The notes below the pieces were generated by a model. That model saw only the letters and a list, made by a program, of their open reading frames with translations. It searched no databases and was not told the origin of the DNA. 64,000 nucleotides of DNA, taken from Pseudomonas moorei. GTDB taxonomy: Bacteria > Pseudomonadota > Gammaproteobacteria > Pseudomonadales > Pseudomonadaceae. Position 1 is the first letter of the stretch. Every line of letters starts with the position of its first letter. The DNA is taken from the NCBI RefSeq assembly GCF_008801475.1, contig NZ_VZPP01000003.1:62001-126000 (forward strand), read 5' to 3'. This document shows positions 44,297-54,525 of the stretch, in pieces. Made by a program: the position numbers and the translations under genes.

Positions 44297-45919
44297 ATGT
44301 CGATCTATGAGCAAGGGCTAGACCCTTCGGCTGTCAATCACATTGCCTTGTCGCCTCTGAGCTTCATCGAACGCACTGCCAACGTTTATCCGGACTATCC
44401 CGCCGTCATCCACGGTTCGATCCGCCGCACCTGGGCCCAGACTTACATCCGCTGCCGGCGCCTGGCCTCGGCACTGGCCGGCCGCGGTATCGGCAAGGAC
44501 GACACGGTGGCGGTGATGCTGCCCAACATTCCCGAGATGCTTGAAGTGCATTTCGGCGTGCCGATGATCGGTGCGGTGCTCAACCCGCTCAACGTGCGCC
44601 TGGATGCCGAAGCCATCGCCTTCATGCTGCAGCATGGTGAAGCCAAGGTGCTGATTACCGACCGTGAATTCCATGGGGTGATCCACGCGGCGATCGGCAT
44701 GCTCGATCACCCGCCGCTGGTGATTGACGTCAACGACCCGGAGTATGGCGAAGGCCAGGCCGTCAGCGATCTGGACTACGAAGCGTTGTTGGCCGAAGGC
44801 GATCCGGCGTTCGACTGGAAATGGCCAGTGGACGAATGGCAAGCCATCTCCCTGAACTACACCTCCGGCACCACCGGCAATCCCAAAGGCGTGGTCTACC
44901 ACCATCGCGGCGCGTACCTGAACGCCTTGGGCAACCAGATGACCTGGGCCATGGGCAACCATCCTGTGTACCTCTGGACGCTGCCGATGTTCCATTGCAA
45001 CGGCTGGTGCTACCCCTGGACCATCACCGCCATGGCCGGTGTGCATGTGTTTTTACGCCGGGTCGATCCGCAGAAAATCCTCACGCTGATTCGCGAGCAT
45101 CAGATCACTCACCTGTGCGGTGCGCCGATCGTGCTCAATGCCCTGGTGAACATGCCGGAATCGGCGAAAGCAGCCATCGATCATCCGGTCAGCGCCATGG
45201 TGGCCGGTGCCGCTCCGCCGGCCAAAGTGATCGGTGCCGTGGAAGCCATGGGCATCAAGGTCACGCACGTCTATGGCCTGACGGAAACCTACGGCCCGGT
45301 GACGATTTGTGCCTGGCATGCCGAATGGGATGAGTTGCCTCTGGAAGAACGGGCGCAAATCAAGTCCCGGCAAGGCGTACGTTACCCAACCCTGGAAGGC
45401 GTGATGGTCGGTGACTCGAAGACCCTGGAGCCGACCCCGCGCGATGGCCAGACCATCGGTGAGATTTTCATGCGCGGCAATACCGTGATGAAGGGCTACC
45501 TGAAGAACCCGTCCGCCACGGCCGAAGCGTTTGAGGGCGGCTGGTTCCACACTGGCGACCTGGCGGTGTGTCATCCCGACGGTTACGTGGAAATCAAGGA
45601 TCGTCTCAAGGACATCATCATTTCCGGTGGCGAGAACATTTCCACCATCGAACTCGAAGGCGTGCTCTACCGTCATCCGGGTGTGATGGAGGCGGCCGTG
45701 GTTGCCCGTCCCGATGAAAAGTGGGGCGAAACGCCCTGCGCCTTCATTACGCTCAAGGCCGATCACCAGGACGTTCGCGAGGCGGACATCATCAGTTTCT
45801 GCCGCGAACACCTGGCCGGCTTCAAAGTGCCGCGCACCGTGATCTTCACCCTGTTGCCCAAGACATCCACCGGCAAGATCCAGAAATACGTGCTGCGCGA
45901 CCGGGCTGCGGCGCTCTAG
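44297..45919 (+). CDS. acyl-CoA synthetase, DmdB-like (AMP-binding)
   Basis: ANL-superfamily CoA ligase of 540 aa, close in length and pattern to the DmdB (3-methylmercaptopropionyl-CoA ligase) / medium-chain ligase group. The AMP-binding motif is YTSGTTGNPKG (188-198), then 'VYGLTETYGPV', 'GWFHTGDLAV', 'KDIIISGGENIS' and the C-terminal catalytic Lys in 'KTSTGKIQKYVLR'. It is clearly different from the ligase at 18784. It starts a plus-strand cluster with an acyl-CoA dehydrogenase 165 bp downstream, so the pair probably activates and desaturates the same acid. Which acid is not known; DMSP-derived acids are only one possibility. Confidence 0.9.
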   Translation: MSIYEQGLDPSAVNHIALSPLSFIERTANVYPDYPAVIHGSIRRTWAQTYIRCRRLASALAGRGIGKDDTVAVMLPNIPEMLEVHFGVPMIGAVLNPLNVRLDAEAIAFMLQHGEAKVLITDREFHGVIHAAIGMLDHPPLVIDVNDPEYGEGQAVSDLDYEALLAEGDPAFDWKWPVDEWQAISLNYTSGTTGNPKGVVYHHRGAYLNALGNQMTWAMGNHPVYLWTLPMFHCNGWCYPWTITAMAGVHVFLRRVDPQKILTLIREHQITHLCGAPIVLNALVNMPESAKAAIDHPVSAMVAGAAPPAKVIGAVEAMGIKVTHVYGLTETYGPVTICAWHAEWDELPLEERAQIKSRQGVRYPTLEGVMVGDSKTLEPTPRDGQTIGEIFMRGNTVMKGYLKNPSATAEAFEGGWFHTGDLAVCHPDGYVEIKDRLKDIIISGGENISTIELEGVLYRHPGVMEAAVVARPDEKWGETPCAFITLKADHQDVREADIISFCREHLAGFKVPRTVIFTLLPKTSTGKIQKYVLRDRAAAL

Positions 45920-46084
45920 CCTGACACAACGCCGTACCCCTTGAGCGGCAGGTGATTGACCTGGCGCCCAAGGGCTCGTGCACGCCGACTTTAGCGCCAG
46001 CGTTTCCAGTCATAGACCAAAAAGGTACGGCCCGCCGATGCGGCGCCCTGCCCCTCGCACAACCGTCACAACGAGGTTCACGTT

Positions 46085-47857
46085 ATGCCCGAATTCAAAG
46101 CCCCGCTGCGCGACATGCGCTTTGTGCTGCATGAAGTATTCGACGCCCCGGCCCTGTGGGCACGCCTGCCGGCGCTGGCCGATAGCGTCGATGCCGACAC
46201 GGCCGACGCCATTCTCGAGGAAGCGGCGAAAGTCACCTCGCACCTGATCGCGCCGCTCAATCGCAGCGGCGATGAAGAAGGCGCGCAGTGGCAGGCGGGG
46301 CAAGTCACCACGCCTGTCGGCTTCAAGCAGGCTTACACCACCTACATCGAAGGCGGCTGGGTGGGTTTGTCCGGGAATGTCGAGTTTGGCGGCATGGGCA
46401 TGCCGAAGATGCTCGCGGTGCAGTTCGAAGAGATGCTCTACGGCGCCAATTCAAGCTTTGCGTTGTATTCGGCCCTGAGCTCCGGTGCCTGCCTGGCGCT
46501 GGATGCCCATGCCAGCGAAGCCCTGAAAAACCTCTATCTGCCACCAATGTACGAAGGCCGCTGGGCCGGTTCCATGTGCCTGACCGAAGCCCACGCCGGC
46601 ACCGACCTGGGGCTCATCCGCACCCGCGCCGAACCTCAGGCCGACGGCAGCTACGCCATCACCGGCAGCAAGATTTTCATCACCGGCGGCGATCAGGACC
46701 TGACTGAAAACATCGTCCACCTGGTCCTCGCCAAGCTGCCCGATGCGCCGGCTGGCCCTAAAGGAATTTCGCTGTTTCTGGTGCCGAAAATGCTGGTCAA
46801 CGCCGACGGCTCCCTCGGCGCCGGCAACGCCGTGAGTTGCGGTTCGATCGAACACAAGATGGGGATCAAGGCGTCGGCCACCTGCGTGATGAACTTCGAC
46901 GGCGCCAGCGGTTGGTTGATCGGTGAAGCGAACAAGGGCCTGGCGGCGATGTTCACCATGATGAATTACGAACGCCTGTCCATCGGCATCCAGGGCATCG
47001 GCTGTGCCGAGGCGTCCTATCAGAGCGCCGTGGCCTACGCCCGCGAACGCATCCAGAGCCGCTCGCCGACTGGCGCCATGGCCCCGGACAAAGCGGCCGA
47101 CCCGATCATCGTGCACCCCGACGTGCGACGCATGCTGCTGAGCATGAAAGCCCTGACAGAAGGCGGTCGCGCGTTCGCCAGTTATGTCGGGCAGCAACTG
47201 GACCTGGCGAAATTTTCCGACGATGCCCGGGAGCGTGAGAGCGCCCAGGACCTGGTCGCGCTGCTGACGCCGGTGGCCAAGGCATTTTTTACCGACACCG
47301 GCCTGGAAAGCTGCATCAACGGCCAGCAAGTGTTTGGTGGCCATGGCTACATCCGCGAATGGGGCCAGGAGCAACTGGTGCGCGACGTGCGCATTGCGCA
47401 GATTTATGAAGGCACCAACGGCATCCAGGCGCTGGACCTGCTCGGGCGCAAGGTGCTGGCCGACAAGGGGCTGGCGCTGCGCCAATTCACCGGGGAGATT
47501 CGCCGCTTTGCCGCCCAACCCGATGCGCCCTATGCCTCTCAGTTGCTGGACGCGGTGCAGCGCCTGGAGGACCTGAGCGACTGGCTGCAGGATCGAGCGG
47601 CGACCCACCGTAACGAAGTCGGCGCCGCTTCAGTGGAATATCTGCACCTGTTCGGTTACGTCGCCTACGCCTGGCTTTGGGCGCGGATGGCGCAAGTGGC
47701 CCTGCACAAACGGGGCGAGGACGACACGTTCTACGGCGCGAAAATCGCCACCGCCGACTTCTACATCCATCGCCTGCTGCCGCGCATCTTGAGCCTGGAG
47801 CAATCCATTCGCGCCGGCAGCACCCCCTTGTATGGCCTGAGCGCCGAACAGTTCTGA
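46085..47857 (+). CDS. acyl-CoA dehydrogenase, long form, DmdC-like (paralogue)
   Basis: Flavin dehydrogenase of 590 aa with the same layout as the 592-aa protein encoded at 20473-22251: N-terminal 'FKAPLRDMRFVLHEVFD', 'MCLTEAHAGTDLG', 'GSIEHKMGIKASATCVMNFD' and 'HGYIREWGQEQLVRDVR'. The two are strong paralogues. It follows the DmdB-like ligase by 165 bp in the same direction. I see no second start codon choice of note. The long C-terminal domain (about 460-590) is present and complete. Acts on an unknown acyl-CoA. Confidence 0.93.
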   Translation: MPEFKAPLRDMRFVLHEVFDAPALWARLPALADSVDADTADAILEEAAKVTSHLIAPLNRSGDEEGAQWQAGQVTTPVGFKQAYTTYIEGGWVGLSGNVEFGGMGMPKMLAVQFEEMLYGANSSFALYSALSSGACLALDAHASEALKNLYLPPMYEGRWAGSMCLTEAHAGTDLGLIRTRAEPQADGSYAITGSKIFITGGDQDLTENIVHLVLAKLPDAPAGPKGISLFLVPKMLVNADGSLGAGNAVSCGSIEHKMGIKASATCVMNFDGASGWLIGEANKGLAAMFTMMNYERLSIGIQGIGCAEASYQSAVAYARERIQSRSPTGAMAPDKAADPIIVHPDVRRMLLSMKALTEGGRAFASYVGQQLDLAKFSDDARERESAQDLVALLTPVAKAFFTDTGLESCINGQQVFGGHGYIREWGQEQLVRDVRIAQIYEGTNGIQALDLLGRKVLADKGLALRQFTGEIRRFAAQPDAPYASQLLDAVQRLEDLSDWLQDRAATHRNEVGAASVEYLHLFGYVAYAWLWARMAQVALHKRGEDDTFYGAKIATADFYIHRLLPRILSLEQSIRAGSTPLYGLSAEQF

Positions 47858-47869
47858 CGCTTGAACCCA

Positions 47870-47908
47870 CGCGGCGTCAGCTCCTCTCAATTGGGCGTCG
47901 CGTTTTTT
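47870..47908 (+). terminator. possible intrinsic terminator after the second acyl-CoA dehydrogenase gene
   Basis: CGCGGCG (47870-47876) can pair with CGTCGCG (47896-47902) with one G-U pair, followed by six T (47903-47908). The loop is long (19 nt), so efficiency is doubtful. Confidence 0.4.
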
Positions 47909-48066
47909 ATCCATAAGCTCTGGCAGGCACGCCTGCCTCCTGTGCGTGGGCGCGATTCCATTGGCACGCTTGGGGAAAAACGCCTCCAACACAGCACACC
48001 GATTCAATCTTTGCGCCTGAGTCTGCGCCACCATGAACGCCTCACTCCCCCGTAAGGATCGTTGTC

Positions 48067-48720
48067 ATGGCCATTGCGAAAGCTGTTCCCGGTAAAACCC
48101 TGCTGAACCCGACCGACCACACCCTGATCATGATCGATCACCAGTCGCAGATGTCCTTTGCGACCAAATCCATCGACGCCGTCACGCTGCGCAATAACGC
48201 TTCCCTGGTCGCCAAGGCCGCGCGTGGATTCAAGGTCTCGACGATTCTGACCACGGTCGCCGAAAAGAGCTTTTCCGGTCCGATCTTCGACGAAATCAAG
48301 GCGGTGTTCCCGGAACACAAGGTGATCGACCGCACCAGCATGAACACCTGGGAAGATGAGCGGATCGCTGTCGAGGTCAATGCCTTCGGCAAACAGAAAA
48401 TCGTCCTGGCCGGCTTGTGGACGTCAGTGTGCATCGTCGGCCCGGCACTGTCGGCAATCGACCAGGGCTTCGAGGTCTATGTGATCGCCGACGCCTGCGG
48501 CGACGTCAGCACCGAAGCCCACGAAATGGCCATGCAGCGCATGATCCAGCTCGGTGCCCGGCCGATGACATCGCTGCAATACCTGCTGGAGCTGCAGCGT
48601 GACTGGGCGCGCACCGAGACCTACGACGAAACCGTGAAAACCTCGATTGCCAACGGTGGCGCCTATGGTCTGGGACTGATCTACGCCAAAACCATGTTTG
48701 GCGCTTCGGAAGGCCATTAA
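48067..48720 (+). CDS. isochorismatase-family cysteine hydrolase
   Basis: Cytoplasmic hydrolase of 217 aa in the isochorismatase/nicotinamidase-like superfamily. The catalytic Asp24 ('MIDHQSQMSF') and Cys122 ('TSVCIVG') are visible. The third triad residue (Lys) is probably in the region near residue 85-90. Such enzymes hydrolyse amides or carbamates as well as isochorismate. AAGGA lies 10 nt before ATG. It sits between the dehydrogenase and an OprD porin gene. Its closest look is to the YcaC-type group of uncharacterised hydrolases. The substrate is unknown. Confidence 0.87.
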   Translation: MAIAKAVPGKTLLNPTDHTLIMIDHQSQMSFATKSIDAVTLRNNASLVAKAARGFKVSTILTTVAEKSFSGPIFDEIKAVFPEHKVIDRTSMNTWEDERIAVEVNAFGKQKIVLAGLWTSVCIVGPALSAIDQGFEVYVIADACGDVSTEAHEMAMQRMIQLGARPMTSLQYLLELQRDWARTETYDETVKTSIANGGAYGLGLIYAKTMFGASEGH

Positions 48721-48782
48721 TCGCTTTTCAACTGCCTGCGGCTGCGGACCTTTCGCAGTCGCGGGCCTGTGGTGACAGATCG

Positions 48783-50105
48783 ATGAAGTGTGCCTCCCCC
48801 GACCTGCGGATCAGCCTGTCCTTATGCTTATCGCTACTGACCACCGGGACCGCCCTGGCAGACGAATCGGCATCAGGGTTTCTCAGTGGTGCGTCGCTTG
48901 AGGTGCTCAGTCGCAACTTCTACCTCAACAGCGACTACCGTTCCCCCTCGCCGACGGGCAAAAGCTATAAAGCCGAATGGGCTCAGGGCTTTATCAGCTC
49001 CTTTGAATCCGGATTCACACCGGGGACCGTGGGTTTTGGCCTCGACGCCCATGCTTTCCTGGGTTTGAAGCTGGACAGCGGCAAGGGCCGTTCCGGGACC
49101 GGTCTGTTGCCGGTCGACAGCGATGGGCGCAGCGCCAGTGACTATTCCAGCGGTGGCGGTGCAATCAAACTCAATAGCTCGAAAACCACCTTGTCCTTCG
49201 GTGAAATGACGGTGGAAACCCCGGTGTTCGACACCTCGGACAAGCGTCTGCAACCGGAATACGCCACCGGCTTTCTGCTCAACAGCCGCGAAATCGACGG
49301 CATGAAGCTAGCTGCCGGCCACTTCACGGCCTTTAAGAACCAGGACAGTTCCTCAAGCAAGGGCAATTTTTACGGTTACGGGGCCAATACCGAAGCGGGC
49401 GGAATTTCGTTCGCCGGCGCCGACCTGTTCACGCAAAGCCCTGTCGGCGGCGCACTGTACGCCTCAGAGCTGACGGACACCTGGCATCAGTACTACGGCA
49501 ACCTGCACCTGAAACAGCCGGGCATATTCCTCGACGGGAACATCTACCACACCCGGCAAACCGGTCAGGCGCTGGCCGGCGCCATCGACAACACGGCCTA
49601 TAGCCTGTCGGGCAAATACACGGTCGGTGCCCATGGTTTCACCCTGGCGTATCAAAAAGTCGAGGGCAATACACCGTTCGATTTCGTCGGTGGCGATTCG
49701 ATCTACCTCGCCAACTCGATCAAGTACGCCGATTTCAACGGCGCGGGCGAACGCTCGTGGCAGGCACGTTACGACCTCGACTTGAGCACCTTTGGCGTGC
49801 CCGGCCTGAACTTCATGACCCGCTACGTCAAAGGCACCGGCATCGACGGCACCCACGCGCCCCAGGGCGGAGCGTATAACCCGTTCGACCCGTCGCTGGG
49901 TGAGTACGTACCGCAACAAGGGGATGGCGGACGCCATTGGGAGCGCGACATCGACCTGCGCTATATCGTGCAGTCAGGTGCCGCCAAGGGGTTGAGCCTG
50001 CAGGTGTCCCATGTGTCGCACCGCGCCAACGCTGCCCAGGGCGGCGATGACATCGACAGGCTTTACGTGGTCATCCAGTACCCGCTGAATTTCGGGCCCT
50101 TCTGA
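48783..50105 (+). CDS. OprD-family outer-membrane porin
   Basis: Substrate-selective porin of 440 aa. The signal peptide ends near residue 26 (TALA-DES). Mature OprD-type features follow: 'NFYLNSDYR' near the start, 'WAQGFISSFESGFTPGTVGFGLDAHAF' (part), and the C-terminal strand ending in Phe ('YPLNFGPF'). These porins admit small carboxylates or amino acids in Pseudomonas. It probably feeds the ligase/dehydrogenase/hydrolase genes before it, which lie in the same direction (62 bp gap after the hydrolase). The ribosome site is weak (no strong AGGAG). It converges on tRNA-Sec with an 8-bp gap. Confidence 0.92.
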   Translation: MKCASPDLRISLSLCLSLLTTGTALADESASGFLSGASLEVLSRNFYLNSDYRSPSPTGKSYKAEWAQGFISSFESGFTPGTVGFGLDAHAFLGLKLDSGKGRSGTGLLPVDSDGRSASDYSSGGGAIKLNSSKTTLSFGEMTVETPVFDTSDKRLQPEYATGFLLNSREIDGMKLAAGHFTAFKNQDSSSSKGNFYGYGANTEAGGISFAGADLFTQSPVGGALYASELTDTWHQYYGNLHLKQPGIFLDGNIYHTRQTGQALAGAIDNTAYSLSGKYTVGAHGFTLAYQKVEGNTPFDFVGGDSIYLANSIKYADFNGAGERSWQARYDLDLSTFGVPGLNFMTRYVKGTGIDGTHAPQGGAYNPFDPSLGEYVPQQGDGGRHWERDIDLRYIVQSGAAKGLSLQVSHVSHRANAAQGGDDIDRLYVVIQYPLNFGPF

Positions 50106-50113
50106 GCGGAAAA

Positions 50114-50209
50114 TGGCGGAAGGTAGCCGGAGTCGAACCTGCCCGGGAACGGATGCCGTCCCCAACCGGGTTTGAAGCCCGGCCGCGCCACCGGGCGCGA
50201 TTACCTTCC
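50114..50209 (-). tRNA. selC: tRNA-Sec (anticodon TCA)
   Basis: Full tRNA on the minus strand, 96 nt including an encoded CCA (50116-50114). The acceptor stem has 8 bp (GGAAGGTA / TACCTTCC), as required for tRNA-Sec. The anticodon TCA lies at complement 50175-50173 in the loop CTTCAAA, and there is a long variable arm. It lies 11 bp after the selB stop codon, the expected place at the end of the fdo-sel cluster. Confidence 0.97.
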
Positions 50210-50220
50210 TTGAAACCTGG

Positions 50221-52122
50221 CTATGGGCGCCGGGCCAATACGTTGTCGGGACGAATCTGGCGGCGATCGCCCACCCGTCGGGTCAGGCCCAGGCGGTCGA
50301 AGTATTCGAGAATCTGGATACTGCGCTTGCGCCCCAGGCCCACCGCATCGCGAAACGCCGACACCTGGATCACCGGGTCGACGTCGGCCAATTGCAACAG
50401 CATAGCCGCCAATCGGCGGATCATCGCATCGGTGTAAAAGAGGTCGCGGACCACCTGGTGCAGCAACCCCAATCGAGCCATTTTGCGCAGCAGCAAACGC
50501 ACCGTGGCTTCGTCATGCGGCAAGTCGCGCACCCAGGGTGGATCGAATCCGGCCTTTTCGAACGATGGCTGTAATTGATGCCAAAGGGCTTCGTCCGCGT
50601 CGCTCAAGCGCACTTGATGGCCAGGCAGATGCAGCCACGGCCCGCTGCTGGCGATGTCGCCACTGACCAGCAATTCGTCGAGCAGGCAGATGAAGGTCGG
50701 ACGATCGAGGACCGTGGCACTGAATCGACGCAGGCGATCGCGGTCCGGGCCCATTTGGTCCGGTTCCAGTTCGTGAAAGCGCGCCAGTTGTTCCAGCAAG
50801 CGTGTTTTCAGCCCTTCCCAACGCGCCGCGCTGAACAGCAACGATCCTTGGCGGGTGTCGATCAGGCGTACGTCCGCGGGCAAAACCCAGGTGTCGCGGG
50901 GGCGATTGAATTGACGCTCCAGACGCACGGAGTCGAGCCCGGTTTCGCCGTGGGCCAGTAATTCAGGCAGGCAGTGTTCCAACTCGTTGTGCGCGGCCAG
51001 CGTGTGTAACTGCGCCAGACGCTCGGGGCTGCGTCGTTGTCGGTCGGGCGCGAACGGGTCGAGCACCCGACCACCGCCGAGGGTACGTTGTGCGCTCTGG
51101 TCACGCAGAATCAGTGGATCGCCCTTGACCGCCTGCACCGGCGCATTCAGCAGCAGTTGCGCGAACATCCGTGCGCCCGGCGCCAGGCTGGTGCCCTCCA
51201 GCAACGCCACGTGTCCGGTCACCTCCTGCGTGCCGAGATGAACGTGCACCGGTTGAAAGTGTTCGAAAGCGCGCGGTTCGCCGGGTAACAAACGCAGGTC
51301 GATATCGATTCGCTGGGTCGGTGCATGCAGCCATTCAGCGCACAGCCACTGACCTCGGTGTATCTGCTCCAGCGCCAGGCGTTCGGCACTGATGTTCAAG
51401 GCCACACGCTGACCGGCCAGGGCGACCTCGGCCACTCGATTCTGTGCATGCAAGCCACGCACCCGCACCGATTTGCCAAGCGGGCCGAGCATCAATGTAT
51501 CGCCGACCGTAACCTGCCCGGACAGCGACGTGCCGGTGACCACGATACCCGCGCCCGCCACGCTGAATGCCCGATCGATCCACAGGCGAAAGCCGCCTTC
51601 CAGACGGCGTTGCCGCACGCTGTGTTGCGCTTCGATCAAGGCCTGACGCAGGGTGTAGATGCCCTGCCCGGTCACGCTCGACAGCACGATCTGCGGCGCA
51701 TCGGCATAAGGGCCCGGCGCCAGCAAGGCTTTGACCTGCTCACAGACGATCTGCACACGAGCCTCATCGACCCGGTCGCATTTGCTGATCGCCACCAGTG
51801 CCCGGGGGATGCCCAGCAGTTCGACGATGGCCAGGTGCTCGCGGGTTTGCGGCATCACCCCGTCGTCGGCAGCCACCACCAGCAGCACCAGATCGATGCC
51901 CTGCGCCCCGGCCAGCATGTTGTGGGTGAAGCGCTCATGACCGGGTACGTCGATAAAACCGCTGAGGCCGGCGCCCGGTTCCAGGGCGGCGTAGAGGTAA
52001 CCAAGGTCGATGGTCATGCCTCGCTCACGCTCTTCCCGGCGTCGGTCACCAGATTGTCCGGTCAGTGCCTGGAGCAATGCGGTCTTGCCGTGGTCGATGT
52101 GCCCTGCGGTGCCGACGATCAC
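50221..52122 (-). CDS. selB: selenocysteine-specific elongation factor SelB
   Basis: GTP-binding factor that brings selenocysteinyl-tRNA to UGA codons marked by a SECIS hairpin. The 633-aa protein has an EF-Tu-like N-terminus: P-loop 'GHIDHGKT' at residues 7-14, 'DVPGHERF' and 'SKCD', then beta-barrel domains to about 340. Four winged-helix domains that bind SECIS RNA make up the C-terminal 260 residues. The start codon is GTG (52122), overlapping the selA stop as GTGA, so translation is coupled. An upstream in-frame ATG would add residues reading through selA and is rejected. Confidence 0.95.
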   Translation of the reverse strand: MIVGTAGHIDHGKTALLQALTGQSGDRRREERERGMTIDLGYLYAALEPGAGLSGFIDVPGHERFTHNMLAGAQGIDLVLLVVAADDGVMPQTREHLAIVELLGIPRALVAISKCDRVDEARVQIVCEQVKALLAPGPYADAPQIVLSSVTGQGIYTLRQALIEAQHSVRQRRLEGGFRLWIDRAFSVAGAGIVVTGTSLSGQVTVGDTLMLGPLGKSVRVRGLHAQNRVAEVALAGQRVALNISAERLALEQIHRGQWLCAEWLHAPTQRIDIDLRLLPGEPRAFEHFQPVHVHLGTQEVTGHVALLEGTSLAPGARMFAQLLLNAPVQAVKGDPLILRDQSAQRTLGGGRVLDPFAPDRQRRSPERLAQLHTLAAHNELEHCLPELLAHGETGLDSVRLERQFNRPRDTWVLPADVRLIDTRQGSLLFSAARWEGLKTRLLEQLARFHELEPDQMGPDRDRLRRFSATVLDRPTFICLLDELLVSGDIASSGPWLHLPGHQVRLSDADEALWHQLQPSFEKAGFDPPWVRDLPHDEATVRLLLRKMARLGLLHQVVRDLFYTDAMIRRLAAMLLQLADVDPVIQVSAFRDAVGLGRKRSIQILEYFDRLGLTRRVGDRRQIRPDNVLARRP

Positions 52123-53549
52123 TTTGCCGGATCCCCTGCTTGCAACTGACCGAGTTGCGCCAGCCACGCCGGCTCGTCGTCCAGTTGGCGCAAGTCCAGC
52201 CACAAGGCGTCGTCGTCGATGCGCCCGAGCACCGGAATCGGCAGGCTGCGCAGGTTCTCTTCCAGACCGTGCAGCCAACGACCGCGCAGACGCTTGGAGC
52301 AGTTCGGCCGCAGGCATAGCGCCGCACCCGGCAAGCGCGCCACCGGCTGGCTGCCACTGCCGATCATGCCCAGCGCCGGCTCTGCACTGACGCTCCAGGC
52401 AGCGCCTAACACGTGCGCCAGGGACGGCAACAGCCGTTGAGCCTGGGCGAAGATATCCGCCTGGGGCCGGGTCAGCAGCCGCAGGCTTGGCAGCCGCTCG
52501 GCCAGCCGGTCCGGGTTGCGGTACAGGCCGAGCACCGCTTCGAGGGCGGCGAGGGTCAGTTTGTCGACGCGAAGTGCACGTTTCAGCGGGTTTTTCTTGA
52601 TCCGTGCGATCAGTTCCTTGCGCCCTACGATCAAACCGGCCTGGGGACCGCCGAGCAGTTTGTCGCCGCTGAAGGTGACGATGTCTGCGCCATCGAGCAG
52701 CGCCTGTCGCACCGTCGGCTCGGCCGGCAGGCCCCAGCGCGTGAGGTCCAGCAAACTGCCACTGCCGAGGTCCTCCAGCAGCGGCAAGCCATGCTGATGC
52801 GCCAGTTGCGCCAGCTCCGCGGTGGGCACATGGGTAGTGAAGCCCTGAATGTTGTAGTTGCTTGCATGCACGCGCATCACCAGACCACTGCGCGGGCCGA
52901 TAGCGGCTTCGTAGTCACGGGCGTGGGTGCGGTTGGTGGTGCCGACTTCATGCAACTTCACCCCGGCGCGGGCCATGATGTCCGGGATGCGAAAGGCGCC
53001 GCCGATTTCGATCAGCTCGCCCCGGGAAATGATGCCTTCCTTGCGCGCGCCCAGGCTGTTGAGGGTAAGCAGCACGGCGGCGGCGTTGTTGTTGACCACG
53101 GTCACCGCCTCCGCGCCAGTCAGCTCGCGAATCAGGCCTTCGATCAGATCGTCGCGGTCGCCACGCTTGCCGCTGTGCAGGTCGAACTCCAGATTCAGCG
53201 GATAACGCGCGGCCATTTGCACTGCGTCTATGGCTTCTTCCGGCAGCAAGGCACGCCCCAGGTTGGTGTGCAGCACCGTGCCGGTGAGGTTGAACACCCG
53301 GCGCACATGGCTGCGATGCTGATTGGCCAGCCGCTCACCCGCCCTGCCCGCCAGCACTTGTGGGGCGAGTTCAACGGCGTCGAGTTGTCCGACCAGTACC
53401 GGTTCGCGCAAGTCGTCGAGCAACTGTCGCAGGCTGGCGAGCAAGGCATCGCGCCCATAACGTTCGGCCAAAGGCTGACACGCCGGGTCGCGCAGCAAGC
53501 TGTCGATGGAGGGCAGGCGCAAGGCTGGGCTGGCGGATCGGGCAGACAT
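52119..53549 (-). CDS. selA: L-seryl-tRNA(Sec) selenium transferase
   Basis: PLP enzyme converting Ser-tRNA-Sec to Sec-tRNA-Sec with selenophosphate. The 476-aa protein has the PLP Lys297 in '[13 protein letters not shown]' and the conserved '[13 protein letters not shown]' (near 87-99) and '[14 protein letters not shown]' segments. ATG 53549 is chosen since GGAG is 6 nt upstream; a TTG five codons earlier is a weaker option. It overlaps selB by 4 bp and follows fdhE by 45 bp. selD (selenophosphate synthetase) is not in the window. Confidence 0.95.
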   Translation of the reverse strand: MSARSASPALRLPSIDSLLRDPACQPLAERYGRDALLASLRQLLDDLREPVLVGQLDAVELAPQVLAGRAGERLANQHRSHVRRVFNLTGTVLHTNLGRALLPEEAIDAVQMAARYPLNLEFDLHSGKRGDRDDLIEGLIRELTGAEAVTVVNNNAAAVLLTLNSLGARKEGIISRGELIEIGGAFRIPDIMARAGVKLHEVGTTNRTHARDYEAAIGPRSGLVMRVHASNYNIQGFTTHVPTAELAQLAHQHGLPLLEDLGSGSLLDLTRWGLPAEPTVRQALLDGADIVTFSGDKLLGGPQAGLIVGRKELIARIKKNPLKRALRVDKLTLAALEAVLGLYRNPDRLAERLPSLRLLTRPQADIFAQAQRLLPSLAHVLGAAWSVSAEPALGMIGSGSQPVARLPGAALCLRPNCSKRLRGRWLHGLEENLRSLPIPVLGRIDDDALWLDLRQLDDEPAWLAQLGQLQAGDPAK

Positions 53550-53594
53550 CAGGCGCTCCGGCAAAGATGGACCGCCTGAGTGTAGACGTTCGCG

Positions 53595-54521
53595 TCAGTC
53601 GCCTCCGGGGGCCAGCAGCAGATTGGGCGCCGGACGCTGAAAGCCTTCCTGCTCCAGGCGCATGTCGAGCATCAGGCTGCTCAGGTCGGCGGACAGCGCT
53701 TCGCCTTCGGCGTCGCACTCCAGGTAGATCTGCTTGAGGTAGCTCTGGCAGCCGGGACAGGTTTCGGCGCGCAACGGGGCTTTGTCGGCAGCGTGGCGGT
53801 CGCTGTCGAAGCTGACGTATTGCAGGCCCTTGCTTTGCTCGCAATACACGCACTTGACCCGCACCACATGCCATTCGCAGGCGCACAGCGAGCACACCAG
53901 ATAGCGCAGACCGTTGTATTTGCCGCGATGGCGAATCACCCCGGCCATGGCCGGTGAACCACAGGCCGGGCATTGGTTGAGGCTGGAGCCGGGTTTCAAG
54001 GCGAGGTCTGGCGTCGTCAGCAACCAATGACTCCACGCGACCTGCAATGCCGCGCCGAGAAACGGCACCAGGGCCGCCGGCAACAAGCTGAACTGGCCGC
54101 TGACCAAGGCCAGCGCCCAGGTCTTGAGCTGCCCGGCGCTGGCGTTGCGCAACGTCGCCACAGCCTGTTCCACCGCCGGTTGCGCGGCGGGTTGATAGCG
54201 CTTCAACAAACCGTGCAGGAACGGCAACCAGGCGTCTTCGCGCACCAGGCCGTCGGCGGCGAACGGCGGTAGACCGTGCTCCAGGCAGCGCCGGATACGT
54301 TGCGGATCCGGCACGGCCGCGTCGGGCGGATCATCCATCAGACGCTGCTGCTCGTGACATAACCCGGCAATCAGGCGCAGGTACTCGGCCAAGGGATGCC
54401 CTTCGGCCAGACGCTCCAGGCGCAGCGCGCGCAAGGTGAACAGGTTGGGTGGTGGCAGGTGCAGAAACGGCGGTGCCGTGGCCGCCGCTTCGATCTCTCC
54501 AGGCTCCAGAATGGTGGCCAA
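53595..54521 (-). CDS. fdhE: formate dehydrogenase accessory protein FdhE
   Basis: Cytoplasmic maturation protein for respiratory formate dehydrogenase, 308 aa. Four zinc/iron-type CxxC motifs are present (CPAC, CSLC, CVYC, CPGC, between about residues 184 and 265), the rubredoxin-like feature of FdhE, after an all-helical N-terminal half. The start codon is TTG with AAGGA 8 nt upstream, an uncommon but good match. It lies 4 bp after the FdoI gene in the operon, so it is made together with its client. Confidence 0.95.
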   Translation of the reverse strand: MATILEPGEIEAAATAPPFLHLPPPNLFTLRALRLERLAEGHPLAEYLRLIAGLCHEQQRLMDDPPDAAVPDPQRIRRCLEHGLPPFAADGLVREDAWLPFLHGLLKRYQPAAQPAVEQAVATLRNASAGQLKTWALALVSGQFSLLPAALVPFLGAALQVAWSHWLLTTPDLALKPGSSLNQCPACGSPAMAGVIRHRGKYNGLRYLVCSLCACEWHVVRVKCVYCEQSKGLQYVSFDSDRHAADKAPLRAETCPGCQSYLKQIYLECDAEGEALSADLSSLMLDMRLEQEGFQRPAPNLLLAPGGD

Positions 54522-54525
54522 ATCG

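Noticed and set aside
52123..52317. Upstream extension of SelB into selA
   Set aside because: The extra 65 residues are an Arg/Ala-rich out-of-frame reading of selA. The GTG at 52122 places the P-loop at residue 7 as in known SelB proteins.
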